DNA of 64,000 nt from Sulfitobacter sp. JL08 (GTDB taxonomy: Bacteria > Pseudomonadota > Alphaproteobacteria > Rhodobacterales > Rhodobacteraceae), in the NCBI RefSeq assembly GCF_003352045.1, contig NZ_CP025815.1:2666001-2730000 (forward strand), read 5' to 3'. Position 1 is the stretch's first letter. Every line of letters starts with the position of its first letter. Below the pieces are notes generated by a model. It saw nothing but the letters and a program-made list of their open reading frames with translations, was not told the DNA's origin and did not search any database. The translations under genes were made by a program, and so were the position numbers. Below, one piece after another: positions 18,132 through 25,905 of this stretch.

Positions 18132-18971
18132 TTAGGTAATTTTCACGCCCCTGCGGCCTGCAAGATCGGTAAAATACTGCCATGCAACACGGCCTGACCG
18201 CGCACCGCGCGTGGCCTGCCATTCGATCGCTTCGGCGCGAAGCGTGTCCGCGTCGATGCTGATCCCGTAAGCGGTGCAATACCCTGCGATCATTTGCAGA
18301 TACTCATCTTGCGTGCACGCATGAAACCCAAGCCACAGCCCGAAACGATCCGACAGCGATACCTTTTCTTCCACCGCTTCTGACGGGTTGATTGCCGATC
18401 CACGCTCGTTTTCGATCATGTCACGTGGCATCAGATGCCGCCGGTTCGATGTCGCGTAGAACACCACATTGTCCGGACGCCCTTCGATCCCGCCATCCAG
18501 AACCGCTTTAAGCGATTTGTAATGCTGGTCATCATGGCTAAAGGACAGATCATCGCAGAACAGGATGAACCGGTGGGTTGATTGCCGCAAAAGCGCCAGC
18601 AGGCGCCCCACCGTCGGCAAATCCTCGCGCTGCAATTCGACGATCTTCAGGTCCGTGTAGCCGGCCTGAACTGCGGCATGTACAGCTTTGACAAGGCTTG
18701 ATTTTCCCATGCCGCGCGCGCCCCACAAAAGGGCGTTGTTGGCCGGAAGGCCGCGGGCAAACTGTTCGGTATTGGCGCGCAATGTGTCGCGCGACCGGTC
18801 AACACCGATCAACAGCGACAGATCCACTTTCGACACGTCGGCCACCGGTACCAGCCGGTCAGGATCAACATGCCAGACAAACGCCTTGGCTGCATCCAGA
18901 TCCGGGGCATCCAGCGGCGCGGGCGCCATGCGTTCCAATGCGGCGGCAATCCGCTCCAGCGGATCACTCAT
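18132..18971 (-). CDS. DUF815 family AAA-type ATPase
   Basis: A 279-residue ATP-binding protein of the DUF815 family (function not established). Walker A is GARGMGKS at 84-91 and the Walker B-like region is [10 protein letters not shown] near 134-143; SNRRHLMP and the [13 protein letters not shown] block are family hallmarks (sensor region). It overlaps tatC by 4 bases (ATGA) and is therefore the last gene of a tatA-tatB-tatC-DUF815 operon. That arrangement is common in Rhodobacterales, but no link to Tat export is demonstrated. Confidence 0.88.
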   Translation of the reverse strand: MSDPLERIAAALERMAPAPLDAPDLDAAKAFVWHVDPDRLVPVADVSKVDLSLLIGVDRSRDTLRANTEQFARGLPANNALLWGARGMGKSSLVKAVHAAVQAGYTDLKIVELQREDLPTVGRLLALLRQSTHRFILFCDDLSFSHDDQHYKSLKAVLDGGIEGRPDNVVFYATSNRRHLMPRDMIENERGSAINPSEAVEEKVSLSDRFGLWLGFHACTQDEYLQMIAGYCTAYGISIDADTLRAEAIEWQATRGARSGRVAWQYFTDLAGRRGVKIT

Positions 18972-19840
18972 TTTGCATCATCCGCGTCCAGATCACCCAG
19001 ATCGTCTTCTTCGTCGTCATAATATCCTTCGGCGCGCAGCTTTTCTTCGCGTTTGGTTTCCACGCGGCGCACCAGAAAAATCGAAATCTCGTACAGACCG
19101 TAAACCACGACAAACAGGATCACCTGTGTAATCACGTCGGGCGGTGTGACCAGTGCGGCCAGAACAAGAATACCGACAACCGCGTATTTGCGCACATTGC
19201 CCAGCCCTTCGGCACTGACCAGACCGGCCTTGCCCATCAGCGTCAGCAAAACCGGCAACTGAAAACACAGACCAAAGGCCACGATGAATTTGATGGTAAG
19301 GCTCAGGTATTCCTGCGCCGATCCCTGAAAGGCAATGGCGGCAATGCCCCCCTCGCCCAGCCCGTCGCCATCCACCACGGTTCCGGGTTGCTGGAAACCA
19401 AGGAAAAAGTTGAAGGCCAGCGGAGTTACCACAAAAAACGCGAAACTCGCCCCCAGAAAGAACATCACCGGAGACGAGATCAGAAATGGCAGGAACGCGT
19501 TCTTTTCCTGTTTATAAAGACCCGGCGCCACAAAACGCCACAACTGGTAGCTGATATACGGAAAGGACAACACGAACCCGCCCAAAAGCGAAATCGAGAT
19601 TGCAACAAAGAAACCTTCCTGCAACTTGATCAGGATCAGGCCACAATCCATCTGTCCCCGCTCGGCCATCGCGGCGCACAGCGGATGGGTCAGAAAATTG
19701 AACAGCGGGTTCCAGATTGTGAAACAGATCACCATACCGATGATAAACGCGATGACCGAATGGATCAGCCGCGTGCGCAGTTCTGCCAGATGCTCGATCA
19801 GCGGCGCACTGGAATCCTCGATCTCGTCGGTGTTGCTCAT
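18968..19840 (-). CDS. tatC: Twin-arginine translocase subunit TatC
   Basis: The membrane receptor of the Tat pathway, which recognises twin-arginine signal peptides. It has 290 residues and six transmembrane segments. The N-terminal [10 protein letters not shown] motif and the conserved Glu in the [19 protein letters not shown] block are both present. The C-terminal tail is acidic ([14 protein letters not shown]), longer than in E. coli. The start overlaps the tatB stop by 4 bases and the stop overlaps the DUF815 start. Confidence 0.97.
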   Translation of the reverse strand: MSNTDEIEDSSAPLIEHLAELRTRLIHSVIAFIIGMVICFTIWNPLFNFLTHPLCAAMAERGQMDCGLILIKLQEGFFVAISISLLGGFVLSFPYISYQLWRFVAPGLYKQEKNAFLPFLISSPVMFFLGASFAFFVVTPLAFNFFLGFQQPGTVVDGDGLGEGGIAAIAFQGSAQEYLSLTIKFIVAFGLCFQLPVLLTLMGKAGLVSAEGLGNVRKYAVVGILVLAALVTPPDVITQVILFVVVYGLYEISIFLVRRVETKREEKLRAEGYYDDEEDDLGDLDADDAK

Positions 19841-20433
19841 GCCTTATCCTTGGGCGCGGGTTTCTTGGCTGCCGGCTTCTGGGCAGCGGGCTTCTTCGCG
19901 GCTGGCTTTTTGGCTGCCGGTTTTGCGGCAGCGGCTTTGGCGGCCGCGGGCTTTTTCGCAGCGGGCGCTTTCGCCTTGGGTGCCGCTTTCTTTGCGGCAG
20001 CAGGCTTGGCCGCAGCCAGCGCTTTTTCAACGGCAAAGTCGGGTATTTTTTCGGCCGCCGCATTGGCAGCTTTTGCGGCCTCGCGGCGCGCATCCGCTTC
20101 TTCCTTCAGCTTTTGCGCCTTGTCTTTACGCTCTTGCGCAAGCTTTCCGGTTTCGCTGTCAGGATCAAAGGTGAACGATTTTGCGGCATCTTTCACACCG
20201 TCCATCGCAGAGTTCAGCGGATTTGTCGCCGATTTCAGCCCCTTGGCCACATCTTTTACACCGGCCTCATCCGCCGCCTGGTTCATCGCCGAACTGAATT
20301 CGCGCGCCATGCCTTTGGCTTTGCCCACGAACCGCCCGACATTCCGGAACAGTACGGGCAAATCCTTGGGGCCAACGACAATCAGCGCCACGATGCCAAT
20401 CACCAAAAGCTCGGTCCAGCCCAGATCGAACAT
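19837..20433 (-). CDS. tatB: Sec-independent translocase subunit TatB
   Basis: TatB forms the receptor complex with TatC. It has 198 residues: an N-terminal membrane helix ([22 protein letters not shown]), a conserved amphipathic helix, and a long Lys/Ala/Pro-rich tail (about 110-198) with repeated AAKKPAAKK units, a low-complexity region that is variable in length between strains. The tail starts after an acidic-basic coiled segment. The stop overlaps tatC; tatA ends 5 bp upstream of its start. Confidence 0.95.
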   Translation of the reverse strand: MFDLGWTELLVIGIVALIVVGPKDLPVLFRNVGRFVGKAKGMAREFSSAMNQAADEAGVKDVAKGLKSATNPLNSAMDGVKDAAKSFTFDPDSETGKLAQERKDKAQKLKEEADARREAAKAANAAAEKIPDFAVEKALAAAKPAAAKKAAPKAKAPAAKKPAAAKAAAAKPAAKKPAAKKPAAQKPAAKKPAPKDKA

Positions 20434-20438
20434 ATGGG

Positions 20439-20654
20439 TTAGACCTTGTCTTTATCAGACTCGGGCGTGACGTCCTTGGCCACTTCGGCGGCGTCTTCTT
20501 CCAGCTCCTTGTTGCCTTCGCTGATGCCTTTTTTGAACGATGTGATGCCCTTGCCCACTTCGCCCATCAGCGAGCTGATCTTGCCGCGTCCGAACAGAAC
20601 CAGCACCACAACCGCAATCAGCAGTATTCCGGGCAAACCTATGTTATTCAGCAT
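20439..20654 (-). CDS. tatA: Sec-independent translocase subunit TatA
   Basis: The pore-forming subunit, 71 residues: one N-terminal membrane helix ([17 protein letters not shown]), a FGRGKI hinge, an amphipathic helix ([18 protein letters not shown]) and an acidic tail. The start is the ATG at 20654 (MLNNIGLP), with AAGGAG 7 bases upstream; an ATG 18 bases earlier is out of place for the ribosome site. It is the first gene of the tat operon; the promoter must lie in the 218-bp divergent gap to the WYL regulator. Confidence 0.95.
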   Translation of the reverse strand: MLNNIGLPGILLIAVVVLVLFGRGKISSLMGEVGKGITSFKKGISEGNKELEEDAAEVAKDVTPESDKDKV

Positions 20655-20805
20655 GTCGTATCTCCTTGTCATGTCCGCACGTCAGGATACGCGCGCACGA
20701 TTTCGAACCTGTCTTACGGTCTGACGCAGCGGGGGAAAAGCCGCAATAGAGTGCGACGCGCAGGATTCATTCACAAAAACCCCGTCGATTCGGCTTGCAT
20801 TATCG

Positions 20806-20829
20806 CAACTGACAGGTTTTTGTCAGTTG
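20806..20829. promoter_or_regulatory. Operator-like perfect palindrome before the WYL regulator
   Basis: CAACTGACA (20806-20814) and TGTCAGTTG (20821-20829) are perfect 9-base inverted repeats with a 6-base spacer (GGTTTT). They lie 44 bases before the regulator start, where an autoregulatory site is expected. The palindrome also lies in the divergent gap shared with tatA. YafY/PafC-type regulators often bind TGACA-type repeats, but binding here is inferred. Confidence 0.6.
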
Positions 20830-20872
20830 ATCCCATAACACGGTTTCCTCGTCAATCAGCACCCTCGGTAAC

Positions 20873-21541
20873 ATGTCCCGCTCTGATCGCCTTTATGAAA
20901 TCATCCGGCTTTTGCACGATGGCCAACTGCACCGCGCCGAAGACATCGCCGCCACATTGAATGTGTCGCAGCGCACGATCTATCGCGATATGGAAATGCT
21001 GATGGCGACCGGCCTGCCGGTTCAGGGCGAACGGGGCGAAGGATACCGGATCCACGCCAGCATTACCCTGCCTCCGCTGAACCTGACCACACAAGAGCTT
21101 GAGGCGCTTAACCTGGGCATTGTGATCGTTGCCCAATCACCCGATCCTGATCTGCGGGCCGCTGCTGATGCTCTCGCCGGCAAGGTCGATGCAGGTCTGC
21201 CAACAGAAACAGTGCCCCCCGCGCAGGCATGGAAGTTTGTCACCTCTCCCTTTGCCGATGCAACGCGCAGCTTTGCGCATATTCCGGTCATTCGGGCCGC
21301 AATTGCCGCGCGACAGAAACTGGAAATTCACTATCTCGGCGATGACGGCAACTTGTCTCGCCACGTTTTACGCCCGTTGCATGTTGAATATTGGGGGCGC
21401 GTCTGGACGCTTACGGCATGGTGCGAATTACATAATAAATTCAAAGAATTTCGCGTTGATCTTATATCAGAATCAACACCTCTTCCGGCCCTGTTCGTTG
21501 ATGAACCGGGCAAACGGCTGGAGGATTACCAGCGCGTCTGA
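20873..21541 (+). CDS. YafY-type HTH/WYL-domain transcriptional regulator
   Basis: A 222-residue regulator. The N-terminal winged helix (about 1-60) contains SRSDRLYEIIRLL, the recognition helix VSQRTIYRDMEML and the wing GERGEGYRI. A linker (65-120) and a WYL-type C-terminal domain (about 135-222) follow, with YLGDDGN and VEYWGRVWTLTAWCELHNKFKEFRVD; the Trp/Tyr-rich strand is typical. The ligand of WYL domains is unclear, often nucleic acid. A strong palindrome lies 44 bases upstream. It is not clearly tied to its neighbours. Confidence 0.87.
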   Translation: MSRSDRLYEIIRLLHDGQLHRAEDIAATLNVSQRTIYRDMEMLMATGLPVQGERGEGYRIHASITLPPLNLTTQELEALNLGIVIVAQSPDPDLRAAADALAGKVDAGLPTETVPPAQAWKFVTSPFADATRSFAHIPVIRAAIAARQKLEIHYLGDDGNLSRHVLRPLHVEYWGRVWTLTAWCELHNKFKEFRVDLISESTPLPALFVDEPGKRLEDYQRV

Positions 21542-21553
21542 CGCACCCGCAAC

Positions 21554-22636
21554 CTACCGCACCGGAAACACGAAACATTTGTCGCGCCGGATGGTCAGCC
21601 ACAAAACCGTTCCCTCGGCAGGCAGGAAAACGTTCGGCACAGTGGCACGCAAAAGCGTATCGTCATGTTCCAGACGAAACTCGACCAGCGATTCATGCCC
21701 CAGAAACCTTGCCCGTTCGACGGTTGCGCGTGCGGCGACACCTTGCGTCGGGGTTGGCAACGGGCCTTTGCCCGCACGGTCAAAATCAATGCTCAGGTGC
21801 TGTGGGCGGAAAACAATATCAACCTCGGTTCCGTCCGGCACGCCCGGTGCCAGAAACCGTCCGAACACCGTCTGCGCCAACGCTCCATTAACCGTGGCGC
21901 GCAACACATTGGCATCGCTGAAAAAAGAAACAGATTGGCGATCTACCGGACGGGTATAGACGTTATAGGGCGCGCCCTGTTGCACCACCTTGCCATCGCG
22001 CATCAAAGCAATCTCATCCGCCATGCGCATCGCCTCTTCCGGCTCGTGCGTGACCAGAAGAACGGCGGTATCTTCATTTTTCAACAGGCTTAGCGTTTCA
22101 TCGCGAATGCCATCCCGCAGTCGGTTGTCCAGGCCGGAAAACGGTTCATCCATCAGCATCACCCGCGGCCGTGGCGCCAGCGCCCGCGCCAGTGCAACCC
22201 GCTGCTGTTCCCCGCCCGACAACTGGTGCGGAAACCCGTCAATGAACCGCAGCAGATCGACCTTATCCAGCAGTTCCGCCACACGGGCGCGCTTTTCCTC
22301 TTTCGTACCGGACAGGCCAAACCCGACATTGCCTGCCACACTCAGATGCGGGAACAGCGCAAAGTCCTGAAACATCAGCCCGATTTCGCGCCGTTCGGGC
22401 GGAACGCGATACACCGTGTCACAAATCAGGTTGCCATCGACGTAAATTTCGCCGCTGTCCTGCATTTCAACGCCTGCAATGATCCGCAGGGTTGTGGATT
22501 TCCCGCAACCCGACGGCCCGAGAAGGCAGGTCACCTGCCCCGGCATGATCTTTAAAGACACGTCATCCACGACCGAACGGCCATCAAACCGGCGGACAAT
22601 GTTGCGTATTTCAAGGCGGGGATGCGGGGGGGTCAA
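21554..22636 (-). CDS. ABC transporter ATP-binding protein, Fe3+/polyamine (FbpC/PotA) type
   Basis: A 360-residue importer ATPase. Walker A is GPSGCGKST (40-48), then the Q-loop MFQDFALFPHLSV, the signature LSGGEQQRVALARAL, Walker B VMLMDEPFSGLD and the H-loop LLVTHEPEE. The C-terminal ~110 residues form a TOBE-like regulatory domain (VDIVFRPQHLSID). It is an orphan: no permease or binding-protein gene is adjacent. The start is a TTG with GAGG 5 bases upstream, directly followed by a seven-C run; no ATG or GTG is available in this frame before a stop. Confidence 0.85.
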   Translation of the reverse strand: MTPPHPRLEIRNIVRRFDGRSVVDDVSLKIMPGQVTCLLGPSGCGKSTTLRIIAGVEMQDSGEIYVDGNLICDTVYRVPPERREIGLMFQDFALFPHLSVAGNVGFGLSGTKEEKRARVAELLDKVDLLRFIDGFPHQLSGGEQQRVALARALAPRPRVMLMDEPFSGLDNRLRDGIRDETLSLLKNEDTAVLLVTHEPEEAMRMADEIALMRDGKVVQQGAPYNVYTRPVDRQSVSFFSDANVLRATVNGALAQTVFGRFLAPGVPDGTEVDIVFRPQHLSIDFDRAGKGPLPTPTQGVAARATVERARFLGHESLVEFRLEHDDTLLRATVPNVFLPAEGTVLWLTIRRDKCFVFPVR

Positions 22637-22651
22637 AGCGGCCTCTTGGAT

Positions 22652-22672
22652 ATCCGATCAAAACCATCGGAT
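22652..22672. repeat. Inverted repeat between alkC and the ABC ATPase gene
   Basis: ATCCGAT (22652-22658) and ATCGGAT (22666-22672) are perfect 7-base arms with a 7-base spacer, 16 bases before the TTG start of the ABC ATPase gene and in the gap after alkC. No T tract follows on the minus strand. It may be an operator or a weak hairpin. Confidence 0.35.
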
Positions 22673-22756
22673 TTGGAATATGTCCCTATCAGCCCGATTT
22701 CCGGCCCGCAAGCCTGTGCTGCGCCCCAAGGTGCAATTGATCGCCACAGCTTACCG

Positions 22757-23881
22757 TCACGCGGGCGGCAACAGCGTGAACGCCGCTTCCTGTGTCAGGA
22801 TACCGTTAACCTGCACGCCGATATAATGCGTCCCGGGATACAGCCGGAACGTTGTCGCATCGCCTTTGAACCTGTGGTTCTTGCGAAAAGTCAGCGGCTG
22901 TCCGGGCTGCACAACGGCCTGCTTCAGCTTGAACACTTTCGGCGCGTGCTGCCCCGAACTTTTCAGGAACCGGATGACGTAATCTATCAGAACCGGCGCC
23001 TCGTTTCGGGCGGCAATTGTCACATCAAATGTCAAATTATCACCCACATGGACACACGCGTCTTCCAGATGCAGCACGACATCAACCTGTGCCTGCGGGT
23101 CAAAACCCATCACGCCCAGGGCGCGGGCATTTCCCTGTTTGATCAGAACCCGCAAGGCGTGCCGCGTCATCCAAGCCAGTTCCGTCTGGTCTTGCCGCCT
23201 GTCGCCGGCCCATTTTTCCAGCCTGTCCATCACCAGATCTGAATCAGTTTTAGCTATATCATTCAGATGGTTGGAAACCGATCTTGTCACGTATCTTGTG
23301 TTGTCAGCATGCAGGATGTCCAGCAGTGGGAGAACTTTATCAGGTTCGATCGAAACCGCCTTGGCCCAGGGAAGTTTGGGCCGCGTGCCCTCTGATACCA
23401 GCCGGCGGACATGATAATTATCATCGCGCGCCCAAACCGCCAAACGGCGCAGGGTTTCTTCTGGCCACACATTCAGGAACGGGCGAATATAGAACTCCAT
23501 CGAAAACCGCTGTGTTGCGGCATGAAGCAGATCAAGCGCCCGGTCGCGATGATGTTCCAGCCCGTGGCGCACGGCAAGGATGCCCGGAACCGCATGAATG
23601 AAGCGCCCGAAATCATCATCCGTGCGCTGCGGATCCAGCGGTGGAGGCATCGCGGCTTCCAACTGCGATGCCATTTCGTTGAAATCCTTGGGCAGGTACG
23701 GCTCCAGACAATCGGCCATCCAGTCCAGCCGCTCCAGCAACGCACGATCCCCAAATCCGGCCAGTGTGTCACGATGATAGGCATCCGCGTCGAATCCGGG
23801 AATTCCGGTCGACATTTCATTCGCAAAGTCGCGTAAAGACTCGGCGTTAAACAGATGATCTTTCAGCGAAAACTGTGCCAT
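22757..23881 (-). CDS. alkC: DNA alkylation repair glycosylase, AlkC type
   Basis: It removes N3-alkylated bases from DNA without base flipping. The 374-residue protein has the AlkC/AlkD HEAT-like array (about 1-250), with the family blocks LKDHLFNAESL, FSMEFYIRPFLNVWPEETL, HVRRLVSEGTRPKLPWAKA and DNTRYVTRSVSNHLNDIAK. An immunoglobulin-like C-terminal domain (about 270-374) matches the subset of AlkC with such an extra domain. The start at 23881 shares one base with the stop of the upstream SDR (TGATG), so translation is coupled. The upstream extension to 23956 is not used. Confidence 0.88.
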   Translation of the reverse strand: MAQFSLKDHLFNAESLRDFANEMSTGIPGFDADAYHRDTLAGFGDRALLERLDWMADCLEPYLPKDFNEMASQLEAAMPPPLDPQRTDDDFGRFIHAVPGILAVRHGLEHHRDRALDLLHAATQRFSMEFYIRPFLNVWPEETLRRLAVWARDDNYHVRRLVSEGTRPKLPWAKAVSIEPDKVLPLLDILHADNTRYVTRSVSNHLNDIAKTDSDLVMDRLEKWAGDRRQDQTELAWMTRHALRVLIKQGNARALGVMGFDPQAQVDVVLHLEDACVHVGDNLTFDVTIAARNEAPVLIDYVIRFLKSSGQHAPKVFKLKQAVVQPGQPLTFRKNHRFKGDATTFRLYPGTHYIGVQVNGILTQEAAFTLLPPA

Positions 23882-24660
23882 CAGATCGTTGCGTTCGTAG
23901 CCCCGCCGTCCAGCAGGATGTTTTGCCCGACAATGAACCCCGCATGCTGCGAACACAGAAACGCGCAGGCCGCGCCAAATTCCTGCCGCGTGCCATAGCG
24001 ACCTGCCGGAATGCTTGCCGCCCGTTCACTGCGCGCCTGATCCAGCGTGATACCGCGCGCCTTGACCACACCACCATCCAGCGCGTCCGCCCTGTCTGTG
24101 GCGTGGATGCCCGGCAACAGGTTGTTGATGTTGACGCCCTTGCCGGCCACCTGGCGCGATGTGCCCGCCACATAGCCCGTCAGACCCGTGCGCGCCGCGT
24201 TGGACAGGCCCAGAACCCCGATCGGAGCCTTCACCGACTGCGACGTGATGTTAACCACACGGCCCCACCCGCGATCCATCATGGGCGGCAACAGTGCGGT
24301 CATCATCGCAATCGGGGCCAGCATGTTGGCGTCGAGCGCCTTGATGAAATCATCACGATCCCAGTCATGCCACATGCCCGGCGGTGGACCGCCCGCATTT
24401 GTCACCAGAATGTCGACATCACCGGCTGCCTCCAGAACCGCGGCACGCCCCTGCTCTGTCGTGATATCCGCCGCAACGGAAGTGACTTCGACGTCGTGTT
24501 CGGCGCGTATCGCCGCTGCTGAAAGTTCCAAGGCGTCCGCCCCGCGCGCATTCATCACCAGATGCACACCAGCCGCGGCCAACGCCTCGGCACAGCCCAG
24601 ACCCAATCCCTTGCTAGACGCGCAGATGATGGCGCGCTTGCCTGCTATACCCAAATCCAT
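23881..24660 (-). CDS. SDR-family oxidoreductase lacking the YxxxK pair
   Basis: A 259-residue protein, FabG-like in layout. The cofactor motif ASSKGLGLG is near residues 13-21, NAGG and ITSQSV follow, and the C-terminal FIVGQNILLDGG is typical. Where YxxxK should stand the sequence reads SNAARTGL, so the catalytic Tyr and Lys are missing; this is a known divergent SDR group with unknown activity. The start ATG at 24660 has GGGAG 7 bases upstream; an earlier start at 24753 is not supported. The stop overlaps alkC by one base. Confidence 0.85.
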   Translation of the reverse strand: MDLGIAGKRAIICASSKGLGLGCAEALAAAGVHLVMNARGADALELSAAAIRAEHDVEVTSVAADITTEQGRAAVLEAAGDVDILVTNAGGPPPGMWHDWDRDDFIKALDANMLAPIAMMTALLPPMMDRGWGRVVNITSQSVKAPIGVLGLSNAARTGLTGYVAGTSRQVAGKGVNINNLLPGIHATDRADALDGGVVKARGITLDQARSERAASIPAGRYGTRQEFGAACAFLCSQHAGFIVGQNILLDGGATNATI

Positions 24661-24727
24661 AAGTGATCTCCCTTGGTGAAATTTCCCCTTGGGTAACACC
24701 ACGTCATGCCCCATTGCCAGCAAAACA

Positions 24728-24739
24728 CCGATACATCGG
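24728..24739. promoter_or_regulatory. Palindrome CCGAT-N2-ATCGG upstream of Hint gene 2
   Basis: CCGAT AC ATCGG is a perfect 5-base-arm palindrome, 66 bases before the Hint gene start and 67 bases before the divergent SDR. It repeats the pattern found at 11085-11096 upstream of the other Hint gene. A common regulator is inferred. Confidence 0.4.
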
Positions 24740-24804
24740 CCACATGCTGACACATTCTTGTGTTCAGACGGTTTTCACCAAATGCTGACAAGGCAACACC
24801 AAAC

Positions 24805-25821
24805 ATGCCACCCTTGGATTTTGACAGTCCGGAACATGCGCTGCGCGTCTATCGCGGTGACCAGTTTTGCGTGCGGAACGGTGCCAATCTGGGCGATGGG
24901 CTGGCGATTGCCGAAGAAATCATGCTGGATGATTGCTACGCGCTGGAACCGGACGCCACACTGACCCGCTTGACCATCCAGTCGGTCGATAACGGCAGAT
25001 ACAGTGTCGGCCCCGGATCAGAGGCCGGCAAACCGGGGCATCCCCTGCATCTGGATTGCGCACTGACGCTGATGTCGCCTGACGGGACAACGACAGAGGC
25101 AATTGTTCTGGTCGAAGCCAACAAAAAGGGCAAGTTGAACGAGGTGTACCTGCTGCCGCTGGCCCCGATGGAACCGACCACCCTTTATGCTGTTGTCGGG
25201 ATCGATATCAATCTGGCCCGCACGAAATTCGCGCAGGTCGCTTGTGTGTCCTTTACGCGTGGAACGCATATTACCATGGCATCGGGTGAACAGGTGCCGG
25301 TCCAGAATCTCAGGCCGGGTGATCGCGTACTGACCCGCGATGATGGCGCGCAGAAAATTCGCTGGATCGGGCAGAACACGGTGCGCGCGGTCGGGGCTTT
25401 TGCACCTATCAAGATCATGGCGCAAACCCTTAATAACGAACGAGATTTGATCGTCAGCCCTGATCACCGCCTGTTTGTGTATCAACGGACCGATGCACTG
25501 GGAACAGGCCGGCCCGAGGTTCTGGTGAAAGCGCGACATCTGGTCAACGGAACAACAATCCAGGTTCAGAACGGCGGCTTCGTCGACTATTTCCAGCTGT
25601 TATTCGACCGCCACCAGATCATCTATGCCGAAGGCATTGCCGCAGAATCCATGTTGATCGATTCCCTGACCCGTCCGGCATTGCCCAAGGATCTGAGCGA
25701 AAAGCTGGGCCAAACCATTCCCGGCCACACAGACCGCCCGCATCGCGGGCTTGACGTGGCACGCGCCTTGCTGGAAGGCCGCAACGCCGCAGAAATCCTG
25801 CGCCGCTCCTCGTCCAGCTGA
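24805..25821 (+). CDS. Hint_2-domain protein (Hedgehog/intein type)
   Basis: A 338-residue protein. The N-terminal half (about 1-145) is not recognisable to me. The second part (about 150-310) is a Hint_2 domain: VSFTRGTHITMASGEQVPV with Ser in the nucleophile position, LRPGDRVLTRDDGAQKIRWIG, the SPDHRLFVY motif with the catalytic-type His, VLVKARHLV, and the closing DRHQIIYAEGIAAES. Such proteins are abundant in Rhodobacterales, often secreted by type I systems; no C-terminal RTX repeats are seen. ATG 24805 is chosen (AAGG upstream); a GTG at 24760 is possible. Confidence 0.8.
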   Translation: MPPLDFDSPEHALRVYRGDQFCVRNGANLGDGLAIAEEIMLDDCYALEPDATLTRLTIQSVDNGRYSVGPGSEAGKPGHPLHLDCALTLMSPDGTTTEAIVLVEANKKGKLNEVYLLPLAPMEPTTLYAVVGIDINLARTKFAQVACVSFTRGTHITMASGEQVPVQNLRPGDRVLTRDDGAQKIRWIGQNTVRAVGAFAPIKIMAQTLNNERDLIVSPDHRLFVYQRTDALGTGRPEVLVKARHLVNGTTIQVQNGGFVDYFQLLFDRHQIIYAEGIAAESMLIDSLTRPALPKDLSEKLGQTIPGHTDRPHRGLDVARALLEGRNAAEILRRSSSS

Positions 25822-25905
25822 CCCGCGCAGGACCGGGCGAAGTCAAATGCCATCACAACACTGATTTTCTTGCGCTTGCTGCGCGGTCTGCCTATATGCG
25901 CGGTT

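Noticed and set aside
19626-19645. FNR-like sequence TTGATCAGGATCAG
   Set aside because: It lies inside tatC coding sequence where its codons are conserved; a chance match to the consensus is likely.
19850-20010. Repetitive Ala/Lys-coding DNA that might suggest a tandem repeat or CRISPR-like array
   Set aside because: It is the low-complexity tail of TatB; units are irregular and there are no spacers of constant length.
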